A stretch of DNA of 64,000 nucleotides from positions 558,456 to 622,455 of the forward strand of contig CM030944.1 of assembly GCA_018136815.1 (NCBI GenBank), given 5' to 3'. The position numbers were made by a program, and so were the translations under genes. The notes below the pieces were generated by a model. That model saw nothing but the letters and a program-made list of their open reading frames with translations, searched no databases and had not been told where the DNA came from. Shown piece by piece: positions 10,581-22,373 of this stretch; the stretch's first letter is position 1; every line of letters begins with the position of its first letter. The DNA comes from Isochrysis galbana. Its lineage: Eukaryota; Haptophyta; Isochrysidales; Isochrysidaceae.

Positions 10581-11203
10581 CCGTGGCGCGCCGCATGGCG
10601 ACGCGCCGCAGGGAGAGGGGTGGAGGAGAATGGAGAGAGGGAGAGGGGGGGTTTTGCACCCCCCCCGATGGAGTGCGGTAAGAAACGGGCCCCGTTTGCG
10701 TTAGCAAACGGGCGAAGGGGGGCGGCTGGCGACAGGAGGAAGAGAGGAAGGGAGTGGCTTAAGTCTTAACTTAAGACGTCCTTGTGGCAGGTATCGGGGG
10801 GCGCAGTCATTTATTTCTTCGAGGACTGCTCGCGGCGCGAGCTGTAAGGGCCGTTCTGCTTCTCGACGAGAGGTCCCTCCCCCCCCCCCGGTGTTTTTCC
10901 CCGGAGAGTCGGCCGGCGTCGACCGGTCCGCCTCAATGGGTTTTCCCTCATTGTAACTTGTGGGGAGTTATAATGGGAGCCGGGGGTATGCGAGGGGGGA
11001 GATTTGAAGGGATGCATATGTGTATGTGTCTGTGCCACCACTTCAAGGCGTGCGGGCAGGTGCGCTGAGGGGTGTCGTGATAGTACCGGGCTAGTGGGAG
11101 TAGTGGTACTAACGCTCAGTTGTTTTATTATTATGTGTCTCTCGTATGTGGTGACCGATTGTTTGTTTCTGTGGATATTTGTCCCGCCTTTGTGGCTCTC
11201 GTC
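10581..11203. other. Low-complexity and unassigned intergenic DNA
   Basis: G-rich stretches around 10610-10660 and 10740, a short palindrome cttaagtcttaacttaag near 10758, and otherwise nothing I can assign. Confidence 0.4.
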
Positions 11204-11620
11204 TCAGTTGTGCTCTGAGTCGGGTCTTTCGGCTATTATATGTGCCACCCCAAGCGAGGTGGTCAGCGCTTGCAGCTCTAAGCTAGGTTCCAGCTTTCCT
11301 CTTGTACCTAATGTGTAGAGTGGGTGTATATCATTCATGTCGATTCTCTTCTTCGGCTGTCTGCCCAGCCCCGCTTGGGCTGTCCTAGCCGAGTCTGTCG
11401 CGTTATTCGCGTACATCAGCGCCTTGCTCAGCGTCCTGTATTTGTCTATCGTTCTTATCAGCACTGATTCCTCCGCGACGAATTCGATGCCGTCATAGTG
11501 TATTCTGTAGAAGTCTGTTATGATATATCTCCATGCTATAGTGTATAGTATGGTGAGCGATCTTGGCGTTTTCCCCCCGGGATGCATGAAAAGATTATTT
11601 ATGATTACCTCTTCTCTGTA
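11204..11620 (-). mobile_element. C-terminal remnant of a LINE ORF2
   Basis: The minus-strand frame reads AWRYIITDFYRIHYDG ... IHPLYTLGTRGKLEPS ... up to the stop at 11204. This parallels AWRYILTDFYNIQYG and ISPLYTVDKDFNIGTSE in the longer LINE fragment at 29328-27739, so the two share the post-RT tail. Upstream of about 11620 the frame continues but has no similarity, so the copy is 5'-truncated there. Confidence 0.7.
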
Positions 11621-11787
11621 CGTGGTGTTGCTGGGCCTCTCCTTCAGGGTGCTCGCGGGGGGGCTCATGGTAGGGTGAGAGTCCCCACGGGAGGGGAAGA
11701 AACCCTGAGGGGAAGGAGACCAAATGAAGGCAAGCCGCCTCACTGCACTCGCGCAGGGGCTCGGGTGGCTTGCCGCCGCGCATTGGC

Positions 11788-11937
11788 ATGCATTATGGCC
11801 CTGAGGAGGCAGAGGAGTTGGAGAGAGTGCTCCATGAGCACGCTTATAGCCTCACCTTGGCGCAGGCTTTGTTTGACACCAAGCGCCGGGCGTTGGCAAA
11901 GATTGCGGTGGTAGATGTGGTGGGAATGAGTGTATGA
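11788..11937 (+). CDS. Small ORF or terminal exon, unrecognised
   Basis: The 49 codons from ATG 11788 to TGA 11937 have the composition of a real helical protein (EEAEELERVLHEHAYSLTLA, then FDTKRRALAKIAVVDVVGMS). The LINE remnant ends upstream. It could be the last exon of a truncated gene. Function unknown. Confidence 0.3.
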   Translation: MHYGPEEAEELERVLHEHAYSLTLAQALFDTKRRALAKIAVVDVVGMSV

Positions 11938-12416
11938 TTTGCCGCACGGAGCGTTCGTTTTGACAGTGAATAGAGTGCGTATGCTTGTCGCATTGGCTCT
12001 AGGCGTAGCCTCATACTAATGACCATACAAGAGCTCTTATGTTAAGCCCCAATGTACACTCCCCAACACCATACCTTTGCTGGAGCACCTAGTTGAAGTT
12101 TGTAACCCTTCCATTCAACCCAAAGCGTGCGAGGCATCTCAGTTTTGGAACGGAGGTAGTAGTAGTAGTATTCATTCCTTCGCGTCTGCTAGGTGGGAAA
12201 GGGGGGGCATTTCGAACGTTTCACGTGGTGGTGCTCCTTATCTGGTGTCGTCGTCGGAGGAGAGGGGGCTGCCAGCTGGCAGCGAGCTCTCGTCCCTCCC
12301 TGGCTCACGAAATATACGTATTGAGCAAAGTACTCTTACGGATGGAACTTCACATCGGGCGCAGGCTGAAACATAGCGAGAGAGGGAGAGGGGGGAAGGG
12401 GCTGGGGGGAAGGGGG
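11938..12416. other. Intergenic and 5' flank of the coiled-coil gene
   Basis: No gene seen. The 60 bases before the ATG at 12417 are purine-rich (GAGAGGGAGAGGGGGGAAGG), like leaders elsewhere in the window. Confidence 0.4.
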
Positions 12417-14580
12417 ATGGTGAAGCTGCCATCGCGTCCGCTACGCCCGTCGATGAGCGAGGCTGTGCTGAGCAAGATTTCCGTGCCCGAGCTCACGCCG
12501 CGCTCTGCACTGGCGTGCAAGCTCCACGGTGTGGACCCTCGGGAACTGCTTCCTCTCTCTCCTGACACCTTCAGAGAATTTGGAGAAAGGAAGGAGGCGG
12601 AGCGACTGCGCTACGAGGCGTACGAGGCGGCGCGGAAAGAGACGTTTGAGCTCGTCCGCTCAGAGCGAGAGCGTATTATCCACGGCAGACGGCTCGAGCC
12701 TACATCACCACTGCGCCGCTCAGCAACAGAGAGGAGCAGCCTCTGCGGCAACTTCACCGACTCCTCGCTCTCGACCTCGTCGACTCACAGGTTTCCAGAG
12801 GCATCGATGAGCATGGGCAAGGGTGTTGATGTGGTGCGCGAGCGCCGCACTCTCGAGAAAATGCGCAAGCGCACTACAGACAGCATCGAGCTTATGTTGA
12901 TGAATGAGATCCGTATGATCAAGGCGAGAGATGAGGAGCAGGTGACCTTTGGACACTCTCGGCTGGAAGTTTTGCGAGGACATTCCACCAGTGAGCATTA
13001 AGACCTCAGCTCAACACCCCGGCTCACACCCCTACTCGTGGGCACGTTCGATAGGAGCGCGTAAATAAAATGCATGAAGAAGATAAGCGCCGGAGGCTTG
13101 AGCGCAAGCTCAAGTCTGAGGAGTGGGCCAAGGCACGTTTGAAGCACGAGCAGGAGAAGATCGAGGAGGAAAAGCAAGAGATGGCTCGTGCGCGTAAGGT
13201 TCATCTTGCTGAGATGGCTCGCGATGCAGAATTTTCGAAGAAGCAGGAAGAGAAGAAGGTGGCGATTGCGAAAGAGGTAACACGCGCATTCACTTTGCGG
13301 AAATCTGCGCGCCCCCACGCATAGACCTTGTAAGTTCTCTTGTTGCGACTTTGGTCCCCACGGCATCCTCACTCCGGGCTCAATTACGTTCTACTGCCAT
13401 TTCCCTGCTGGCTTGGTGAATATCATATGCTCATTTTCTCCTATCGCGATATACTTAGGCTGCCCAGCGGCAGGCAGAGATGTTGCGAAAGAAGGAGAAG
13501 AGCCAACGGAGTCAGGAAGAACTCCTGCAGCAGAGAGAAGAAGAGCTTGCGCTCAGATCGGAGGAAAATAGGAGGCGCGAACAAGAGCGCCTGAGGCGAC
13601 TGGACCAAGAGAAGCAGCGGATCGTTGCTGAGAATGCGCGGCAGAAACAGCTGGCCTTTGAGCGGGTAGCAGCCTTGCGCGCCGCGCAAGCCGAGGAGAT
13701 TCATCAACAGCGCGAAATGCGGAGGCACAAGATGGAACTAGAAGAGAGGCGACGCGAGTTGGCTCAAGAGCAGCAGCGCATGGAGGTGGAAGCTCGCAGA
13801 CGTGCTGCTGAAGAGCGTTTGCGCCGCTCCCAGGAGAAGCGGCGCGAGTTAGGAATCGAGATGGCCGCTGGACTACGACTACTGAGTGAGAAGGAGAGGC
13901 GGGAGTCGGAGCTTGTTCATAGTTTGCGGGAAGCCAAAATGCGCCAGGTTCGCTCCAAAGCCATGCAACGAGAACTCGTTGCCCAGACCCACCGGATGCG
14001 CACGGAGAGGCGGTTCAAGCGCGAGGAGAACGAAAGAGAAATGGTCTCTCAAAAAATCAAGATGGGCACGCAGCGCACGAGTGACATGCTGCGCGCGAAG
14101 GAGGATTTTGTTGCACGTTGCCAGCGTACTAGAGTCGCAGCAACGGCGCGGAAAGATGCGTTCGTGAGGAAAATCGAAGGTGCGCTGCCGCAGCATAGCG
14201 CACGGCTGAGGGGCCGTGAATCTTATGCAAAAGTTTAGTTCACTCATGAATAGGATTGACCTTATTTGGTTTGCCATGTGTGCCAAGGTATGCGCTCCGC
14301 GTCTTCATTCGATCTACCACCCGAGATGCGCGAATTTGTGGAAGACGAGGGCTTGCGCGACTTCATTGCCAGATGCGGTGAGCTCTCCAAACAGCACGGC
14401 GGCAGGGGCGTTCCAGCGCCAGCTTTGGCGGCACTAGTGCGACAAATGGAATTTGAGGGAAAACTCCAATTGAAGCCCGCTCACGTGTCACCGATTCGAT
14501 CGCATCCTTCTTCACCTGCTAAGCGGCCATGCAGCGCGCCGGGATATGCAGATGCATTGCAGAACAGGAGCAGAAACTGA
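12417..14580 (+). CDS. CCDC177-like coiled-coil protein (four exons)
   Basis: Exons 12417-12941, 13088-13276, 13468-14179 and 14288-14580; introns of 146, 191 and 108 nt have GT-AG ends and preserve the frame, giving 572 aa. The N-terminal segment (ELTPRSALACKLHGVDPREL ... YEAYEAARKE ... RSERERII) resembles the N-terminal signature of vertebrate CCDC177 (SPRS, then VELLP, then YEAYEAERR). Exons 2 and 3 encode a long, highly charged coiled coil rich in EEEK/ERRR heptads. The C-terminus (LPPEMREFVEDEGL...) is a short helical tail. The founding family is little characterised; a structural, perhaps cytoskeletal or ciliary, role is only a guess. Two of the four exon joins split codons or lie in charged text, so junctions could shift by a codon. 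Confidence 0.7.
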
Positions 14581-15489
14581 GATGACCTCGCCGCTGTTCG
14601 TCATCGGTGTTCTAGCCCCCCTGAGTTCTTCCTTGTTTTTTTTAGTCGGCGCTGGTCGATGCCAACAATGTACAAAATTATCGCATTGCGCAATAATGGC
14701 GCAACGGCAGGATTGGAACATGTGCACGCACTCAAACGACAAATATTCAGCAAGCCACCACGTTTCATGAGGAGAGAGAGGGTATATGGCCTCAACACAT
14801 AGCCACCTACCTCGTTTTCCTCTTTAACCTATCTTTCACCCAGCTCTTCTCGTCTATCTCTCGTAACGCTCCCACAAGCACTAAGCCGCGAGCAAGAAGC
14901 AAGCTCTCGTGTAGCACTAATAAGGCAGCTTGCGTCCATGCCCCATACCGCTACTAGGCCGGTCGGCCACTCACGCTTTTTGACCACTATTTTCCACCCC
15001 TCCTGGGTGTCCAAGGATTCCCCTGGGACCCCCCTTACCTGGCCCCCCCGTACCCCCCCCGCAACCCCCCTCTACCTCTACCCCACGAAAATCCATGGCG
15101 TCGGATGAGCGACAGGCGAATTGGGATGAGCGAGGTTGATAAAATCCCTGGTCGTAGAGGACAACCTGGAATACCGTTCGAAAAAAACACCGCATTGTCT
15201 ACTCTCATACTCGCCACCATGAAACAATTGGCAATTGGCTTCTGAAACTTTGATGAGAGATCGGCTGCGACTCGGTTCACGAGATCGAGAGACGCGCCAG
15301 ATCGGCGCCGCAGCCCGCCCGTTTCACTTGTCGACCATGGGAAAGACAAGCACTCTACCCGACATCGCGGGCACTTCCAGATGGCCACTTCATATTTAAA
15401 AGCTCACAACTCGGCGTCTTTTCGGAAGACAACGCCCTATGTACACCGCACAAGAAACTCTGCCGCTTCAGCAGGGGGGGGGGGGAAAG
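14581..15489. other. Intergenic, no gene seen
   Basis: Short frames on both strands have low-complexity composition. C-rich runs occur at 15027-15075 and a G run at 15474. Nothing assignable. Confidence 0.4.
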
Positions 15490-15829
15490 CTGCGTCTCGT
15501 CTGTCGTTCGTCGTTCGTCGCTCTCGCTCTCGTTCTCGTTCTCGTTCTCGTTCCCGTTCTCGCCCCTCGTTCTCAACACTACATCAGTACCAACCCTCTC
15601 CACTCCCACAGCCTCAGCCTATCCACCTCGAATCGCCCAGCCATGTCCTCTCCGTCCTCCCCGTCCTCGCGCTCGCCCTCGCCCAAGCCCTTCCTCCCGC
15701 CTTCCTCTGCCTGAGGAGGTGGTCCAGCTCGCCATTTCATCACTCTCCACCATTCCCGCCGCGCCTACCGCCGATCGTTTCTCTTCTATCTCCTCGCATA
15801 TCAAGCCAGTGGTCATGCTCGATCCGTCA
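15490..15829 (+). mobile_element. LTR remnant of a second family, with coding 3' end
   Basis: Matches the reverse complement of 60925-60610: the CTCGTTCTCGTTCTC run, an ATG (15643), codons for MSSPSSPSSRSPSPKPFLPPSS, a region ending in PVVMLDPS, and then an abrupt end of similarity after CTCGATCCGTCA in both copies. TG...CA ends and a start codon shortly before the 3' border suggest an LTR encoding the N-terminus of its element's protein. This copy has a frame break after PPSS. The 5' limit is not seen. Confidence 0.55.
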
Positions 15830-16323
15830 TTGGGGCGTCGTGGCTGTGGGGGGCGGGCAAGGAGAGGGGAGCAGGCAAGGAGAGGGGAGCAGTCGGCGTG
15901 CGCTCGGTCGCTGAAATTATGACAATATTTTGTCGCAGCAAGAATATGAAGTGTGGCAAGAGGTATCAAACCTACAAGTGTTCTCCCTGGGAGTACTTTG
16001 CGATAGTGATTCTTGTCTTCTTCGCGTGCCTCCTACTACAAAAAGACCCCGACTAAGCCAAGCCTTGCAATTTTGACTGACTTCATGTGATCGAGCATCT
16101 CGCTCGATGGCTGTGTATGTGTTGCCATACGACCGAAAAGCAATCTCATAAAAGTGTGGCGACGATTTGGGCGGCTAACGCGCCCGTCAATTGTGCAGCC
16201 ACTTGTTTCTTCTTTCTTTCGCCAAGTCATGGCGACGAGTGCGAATGGCGATACCTATGTGCACTTGGTGCACAAACCACTCTAAAAGGCTCAAGAAGCC
16301 GTGACGGCACAGTAGTCCAAGGA
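15830..16323. other. Intergenic, no gene seen
   Basis: Downstream of the convergent beta-propeller gene stop at 16324. Two short GA-rich direct repeats occur at 15858-15892 (aaggagaggggagcaggc). Nothing else. Confidence 0.4.
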
Positions 16324-18952
16324 CTATAGTATCACGCAGGTTTTCATGAGATCGCCGAGATTACAGTCGAGTATCGCACGCGGTTCCATCTTTGATGGAT
16401 CGTCTTGCGCAAGGCCCGTCTCCCTCACGCAAAACACTGTGGGAAGTGTCTCAGAGGACAGTTCTGGCGTCATGACGATGCCGACAGCCTCAGTAGTGCC
16501 ATCGGCTCCCTCAGCTGGTTTCACTGAATCCGCGGGCGCCACTTCGTTCTCCATCACAGCGCGTGCTGCCGCAGCCCCTGTCTGCGCCGCAAGCACAGCC
16601 GGGGCGTCGGTGCCGGAGAATGTCGGTATCTTGGTACTGGGTTCCGGCGGCGAGCGAGGCGATGAGACTAAAGGTGGTGTAGATTGCTTGATCGCAGACA
16701 TGGCGTCGGCGGGCGCAAGCGCAACTTGAGCATCCTCACACGCCTCCGCAATGGCCAGCACCCGAGCTGGAACATGAACATCCAAACTTGTGGCTGCAGC
16801 CTGGCATTCCATGGCTCCAAGGTCACGCTGCTTACCATACTGAGCGCAACCTACTGTGAGAGCGCCCGTCTCCGAAAGATCGTGTACTGCATCCCGCGCC
16901 TGATCGATGGCATCGGCGAGGGCGAGAGCTTCGTCAAGAGTAATAAGCGCTCGACGTCTGCCTTCGAGTTTTCCCGCGGCTTCCCAAGCACGCTCCCATT
17001 TTGCCCAGTGCGCAGCGGATACTGGCTCGGCATCGTCGACCCAAATTCGGCTGTTAGCTGTGGTGGGTTTTAGCGCCCACGACGCGGCATCGACGCTCGC
17101 GCTCTTCATGCCGCGTGACAACAAGGAGCCCGAATCCGGGGCCTTCGCCTCACCGGCCTTGCCGCGCTTGGCCTTCGGTGGAGGTGAAACTGAAGGCGCT
17201 CCTAGTCCCTGGCTCGCCTCGGACAAGGGCATACCCGGACAATTGCGCTGCTGCCTACGACGGCGTTTCTTTCTGGCCTTGGCGCTTTCGGGCCTTCCTC
17301 TCGAATTAGTCCGCGTGGATGCCCGTGTAGCTTGGTCCGCCGGCGCTGCAGCTGATTCAGCATCTATAGCGTCCACGTCAGTGTCGTGTTCGAGGCTGTC
17401 CGTATCCTCTGCACTGCATGACAGGCGTGCTTGGATTGCGTCTGGTTTGGCCGCCATAATGTTACTCGTCATTCCAACGGCCACGTCCGGCGCGGGGTCG
17501 ATGCGCAGAATTTGCTCACAGCACTCTGGCAAGCACCAAATGGTGCCATCAGGCGCAGCGGCGCCGCCTTGGTACTTTTTTGGTTGCAGTGGAAGCGACC
17601 CTAGCAATGAAAGCTCGTGGCCTATTGGGTCGATGATAAGGACCTGACAGCATGTGTGCGTTCGAAGATTTAGAGAAAGGGCCCCAAAGAAGGCACGCTG
17701 CCACTCGGAATCGAATGTAAGATTGCAAGTCAAGCCCACAGGGAGCAAGGAAGTTGAAGAGTTAATGTGCCGGATTGGGAAGAGAGATAGGGTGGGACTC
17801 ATTGGCACATCCGGCTTTATGTGGCTCCCAACGTCCGTGAGGTAACCTGGCCTCACTCGCGGAACTAAAACGCGAGCGCTAAGTTGTGTCGAGGAGCACA
17901 CCTGCGGAGCGTCACACGGCACACAGTACACCTTGCCGTCTGCGGCGAGAACGCCGCCTTGCCATTTATTCCTCCATTCACTCAGTTTGCCAAGTGCTGT
18001 GACCTTCGAGGTCACGGGATCCACACGTAGCACCGTCGTTGCATCGCTGGGGATACCCCAGACGATACCATTGCCATCGACTGTTGCGCCTCCCCATTTG
18101 TACTCGCCGTCGAATTTCGGGCCAATCAACTCAGCAGACCTAGTCCGGTGGATGGAAGGGGGTACGTCGATTCAATGGCGAGAATCTCGCTGGCGAGCAT
18201 CTCCATACGCGATTGGCGTGGCGTGCGGTTTGCAGTCTATGCGCCTGGGCATAGCACGTATAAGCACACCGGCGGGCAGGGTCCACGCGGAGGACGCGAT
18301 CAGCATGAGAGGGTACTCCGATAATGAAGTCTCCCGAGCGCGCGCCTCCATGCCATTTCCATCCACCAGTGGCAAAGTCGCCGATCTCAGTCACTTCGTC
18401 AGTCGAAGGGTCAATCCGCAGCACCGATGACGCGTTGTACGGCATGCCCCAGATCGTGCCGTCCGAGGCTACGATTCCGCCGTACCACTTGTTCTGCACG
18501 CCTGGTTGCAGCTCGGGCCCGATCATGTATACATTCCCTGTCTCTGGCTCAATCTTAAGGACCCTTTGCGCGTTGGCCGGTATGGCGTAGATGTGTCCAT
18601 TCTTGCTGAGCGCGCCGCCGTGCCATTTCCACTCGCCACTGGGTAGTGTGCCCTGACCAAGCTGCGTGACCTCTCCGTCGGTTCCGATCCGCAGCACAGC
18701 ATCAGCGCACGCCGGAATGCAGAAGACGGCACCGTCGGCGGCACGCACGCCTCGCAGCCACTTGAAGCGGCCGCGCGGCACCTGCGCTCCAAGATCCACC
18801 TCTCCGCTGCGCAAATTGAGCCGCACGACGTGCTCTGCGTTGGATGGCACGCCGATGAGCCAATCTCCCTGCAGTGCTCCGCCCAGGTACTTGTGAGGCC
18901 CGCTGAGCACGGGGCCCCAACCGCGAGAACGAGAAGGGCGGTCGATCCCCAT
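16324..18952 (-). CDS. Eight-repeat beta-propeller protein with long low-complexity tail
   Basis: Three exons on the minus strand: 18952-18270, 18139-17902 and 17643-16324. The 130- and 258-nt GT-AG introns preserve the frame, giving 746 aa. Eight repeats of about 45 residues follow the pattern K-(W/Y)-x-GG-(6-9)-DG-x-(I/V)-(Y/W/F)-x-(I/V/M)-P-x(3-4)-A-x-x-VLRIDP-x-(S/T)-x-x-V. Examples are KWHGGALSKNGHIYAIPANA and KWYGGIVASDGTIWGMPYNA. Introns fall inside repeats. Eight such units would close one propeller. The C-terminal ~370 residues are Ala/Ser/Pro-rich with a basic cluster (KARKKRRRRQQR) that could be a nuclear or nucleolar signal. No catalytic residues are recognisable; a protein-binding scaffold or lyase-like propeller is possible. 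The upstream GA tract leaves little room for a conventional promoter. Confidence 0.75.
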
Positions 18953-18992
18953 CTTTGGTAGAGAGAGCGCTGGAGCAGGAGGGGAGGGGAGG

Positions 18993-19786
<794 letters not shown>

Positions 19787-19907
19787 CTCTCCCATCGCGC
19801 CGGCGCAAGCGCAAGGAAAACAAAACAAGCTGCGCACCACGGCGGCTGCATCGGTTGTTCAATGAATGAATTAATTTGTGGCGAGGGGCGGCGCCCTGAT
19901 GAAGCAC

Positions 19908-20092
19908 CTGTCGCAGTTGCCTCGACGACGGTGGGTGTTCACAATATACCAAACCTCCATTTCACCGTAATATATGCAGCTCGGAGCACCACGCAACTGT
20001 CGCAGTTGCCTCGACGACTGGGGTGTTCACAATCCACTAAACCTCCATTTCAGCTAAATATATGTAGCTCGGAGCACCACGCCGCCTGTCGC
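19908..20092 (+). repeat. Two tandem ~92-bp units
   Basis: Each unit runs ctgtcgcagttgcctcgacg ... ggtgttcacaat ... aaacctccatttca ... atatatgYagctcggagc acc acg. The two copies are about 90% alike by eye. Directly after the second unit the first of three GAAGCACCT hairpins begins. Confidence 0.75.
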
Positions 20093-20440
20093 GAAGCACC
20101 TTCGAGGGTGCTTCCCCAAGGCGAAATCCGCTGGAAGGGGCTCTCGGCTCTCTTCTGGACGCTTGGGGGGGCGGGAGCGAAGAGCAAGATGTCCTTCCTA
20201 CTCGGAGGCAGGCTCGTAGAATGTAGAATCCACAAGACCGTCATAGTACCGTCCGCGATTCGTTCTCATGCGGATGGTGCACAGCCGGCCTAAAGCCTAA
20301 AAGGCGGAAGTTGCAGGGCGGTCAAACAGTAAAGAGTGAGTTCTCTCTTAACCGGCGAAGCACCTTGGGAGGTGCTGTGCGGAGCTTGGAGTTAGAGTAT
20401 TCAATGACTGTCGCGAAGCACCTTCACAGGTGCTTCTTGC
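20090..20440 (+). repeat. Three dispersed copies of a GAAGCACCT hairpin
   Basis: CGCGAAGCACCTTCGAGGGTGC at 20090, CGAAGCACCTTGGGAGGTGC at 20355 and CGCGAAGCACCTTCACAGGTGC at 20412 each fold into a stem of 7-9 bp; the last is a perfect GAAGCACCT/AGGTGCTTC stem. Two of the three are preceded by CTGTCG. No coding region is associated. Confidence 0.6.
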
Positions 20441-20894
20441 CGCCGCTTAACCCTTACTTAAGAGATATCTACTAACATTGGGTGGGGCTGCATTTTTGAC
20501 CGTCCCCCCATACCCATGAAAAACTCCCGGGGGGGGCTCACCTGCCGCCACGAAAAATTCCCGAGGAAAATGGAAAATGGTGGGTTTTAGGTTTTATCCC
20601 CCCTCGCCTCCCTCCCCTAGGTGGGAAACCCATGTTTGCCGTGTTTCTACGGAGGCCAAAAACAGCCTGTTTTTACCGTGTTTCAAATCGCCTCCGTTTT
20701 AGGTACCGTGTTTGTCAAAAACTGTTTGTACGGGGTACGGGGTACGGGGGTGCGCCCACTCGTGACAGCGCCGTGCGCGGTGGTGGGTGCATGTGCATGT
20801 GTGCGTGTGTGCGCGCACGTATCAATTAATATTCATGGCTCACTTGTCACTTGCTCTTCCCAATCAACAATCAATACCCTTACTTAGTACTTAG
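20441..20894. other. Intergenic, no gene seen
   Basis: Low-complexity C and G runs, a GTGCATGTGTGCG-type simple repeat near 20786-20820, and nothing assignable. Confidence 0.4.
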
Positions 20895-22006
20895 TTAGAC
20901 GTTAGACAAGTAGCTGACGGACCATCTCCTCACTTGGAGTAACAGACTCTCATCAGCAAGCCAATCGTCTTCGCCGTCACTGTCGTCGTCGCTGTCCCAC
21001 TTTGCAACATCGGGAGACCATTGAGCGCTTTGCACGCGCATCTGCACATGCATAGTTTCGTGACAATAGACAAGCTTGTCCGCAACATGATGGCTCATAC
21101 TCGACCGATGTTGAGTGTGAATCTGTCCGTACACTGACCAATTGCGTTCAGCAGCAGACGCAGCTGCTGGTTGTGAAAGGACATGTTGCGCCAAAGAAGC
21201 AAGCAACGGAACATGCTTGCCATAGATGGTCCACCATTGAGATGGCTCCATCTCCTTCGCGTTTTCGAGTGCAGATGGTCGAGAGAAGGCGCCTTGGCAA
21301 CTTTGGAAGATGACAAATTCTCGCTCAATTTGTGCCACTCGTTAAACCACCTCAGGAGTCGAATAGGTATATTTCTGCCAAGCCTCGTCTTGGTTGGCAG
21401 CGGCCAAGATTGCATCGCGCAAACACAAGCGGTCAAAAATGACGTGCAGACCATCCGTGGTGGCCTCATCCAAATCACCCACCATGTTCATGAATTGAGG
21501 ATCCAAAGCATATGCCGCAGCGTGCATTGGCGAGTGTAGATACTCCCAGCGTTCGGCGTGAATTTTTGCCAAGTCCTTGCACCATGGGACCTTACCTTGC
21601 ATTGATTCATTGATTCGATCCGTTGCCCAATTGTGAACATGCGGTCATACACCTTGCCAATGCAAAAAGTGTTGCTGTCTAGCAAACGGAGAAGCTTGAC
21701 GAGAGGCATGGCCACATGGAGAACCGTTGTGAGAGGTTTCCAAAAACCCTCCTCATCAAGCACAATTGCTTTTACCTTCCTCCCTATCTCTACATCAAGG
21801 GCCTTCTCATCATCCGCAGTGAGAGAATGTCCCCGGGACGAGAACTTATGCGCCGAATACTCCATCGTGACAACCACTTGTTGAAGCTCAGTCTTCACAC
21901 CCAACCAACATTCGGGACATCTGCTCTCGGAATTTCTCCGCAACTCGAGTTGCTCTGCGCGATACAACCCAACGTTTGACCCATGATTTGCTGCAATGTC
22001 GAACAT
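20895..22006 (-). pseudogene. Decayed hAT-family transposase
   Basis: Three minus-strand frames in order (22006-21488, 21602-21342, 21338-20895) read through as one broken protein. The first has PLVKLLRLLDSNTFCIGKVY, typical of the hAT/DUF659-like transposase core. The last has WWTIYGKHVPLLASLAQHVL followed by AERNWSVYGQIHTQ, the hAT C-terminal dimerisation region (W-W, P-L-L, A-x-x-V-L, E-R). Frameshifts near 21600 and 21340 disable it. The 5' end is cut off by an LTR fragment at 21997. I did not find terminal inverted repeats or the 8-bp duplication. Confidence 0.8.
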
Positions 22007-22115
22007 GCGATGACTACAGGTGCGTAGGCAGAGAGCCGTTCGATCGAGCCGGCAGCTGACGCGGCCGCCGAAGGTTCGTTGATTGTTGCTTGCGGGAAGA
22101 TGTCTGAGAGGTCAT
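21997..22115 (-). mobile_element. LTR fragment of the 778-1446 family
   Basis: On the minus strand the frame reads YDLSDIFPQATINE ... AAGSIERLSAYAPVVIACST and similarity to the 778-1446 LTR stops exactly at TGTTCGACA (complement at 21997). Upstream, similarity starts abruptly at TATGACCTC, so the 5' part is lost. It abuts the broken hAT gene. Confidence 0.6.
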
Positions 22116-22170
22116 AGCTCGGGAGCGGTCGCGGCACGCTCCATAGTTCAAACTATAACAATAGTTTTTG
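22116..22170 (-). mobile_element. LINE 5'-start tag with terminal palindrome
   Basis: The minus strand reads a palindrome TTCAAACTATTGTTATAGTTTGAA-like stem and then ATGGAGCGTGCCGCGACCGC, identical in design to 30803-30835. The tag is then joined directly to the LTR fragment. Only the first ten or so codons are present. Confidence 0.5.
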
Positions 22171-22373
22171 AAAAGGAAGCGCCCATTACTCATCATCCTC
22201 GCCATCAAGCGCGGTGCTCGGTACGCATTCACCGATCTTGGGCGTCCCGCCCAATCTATGCCAAATATGCATATGCTCGATAGCTATTATGTATCTCTAC
22301 TCTCTACACTCTACACCTTGTCTACACTCTACACACAGACACACCACACACCACATCACGATAATCACTTGTA
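22171..22373. other. Unassigned, with CTACACTCTACAC simple repeat
   Basis: A CTCTACAC-type simple repeat occurs at 22298-22335. No gene. Confidence 0.4.

Noticed and set aside
10117-10707. 196-codon minus-strand frame in the GC-rich repeat
   Set aside because: Part of a dispersed repeat, and the frame is not kept in the other copies.
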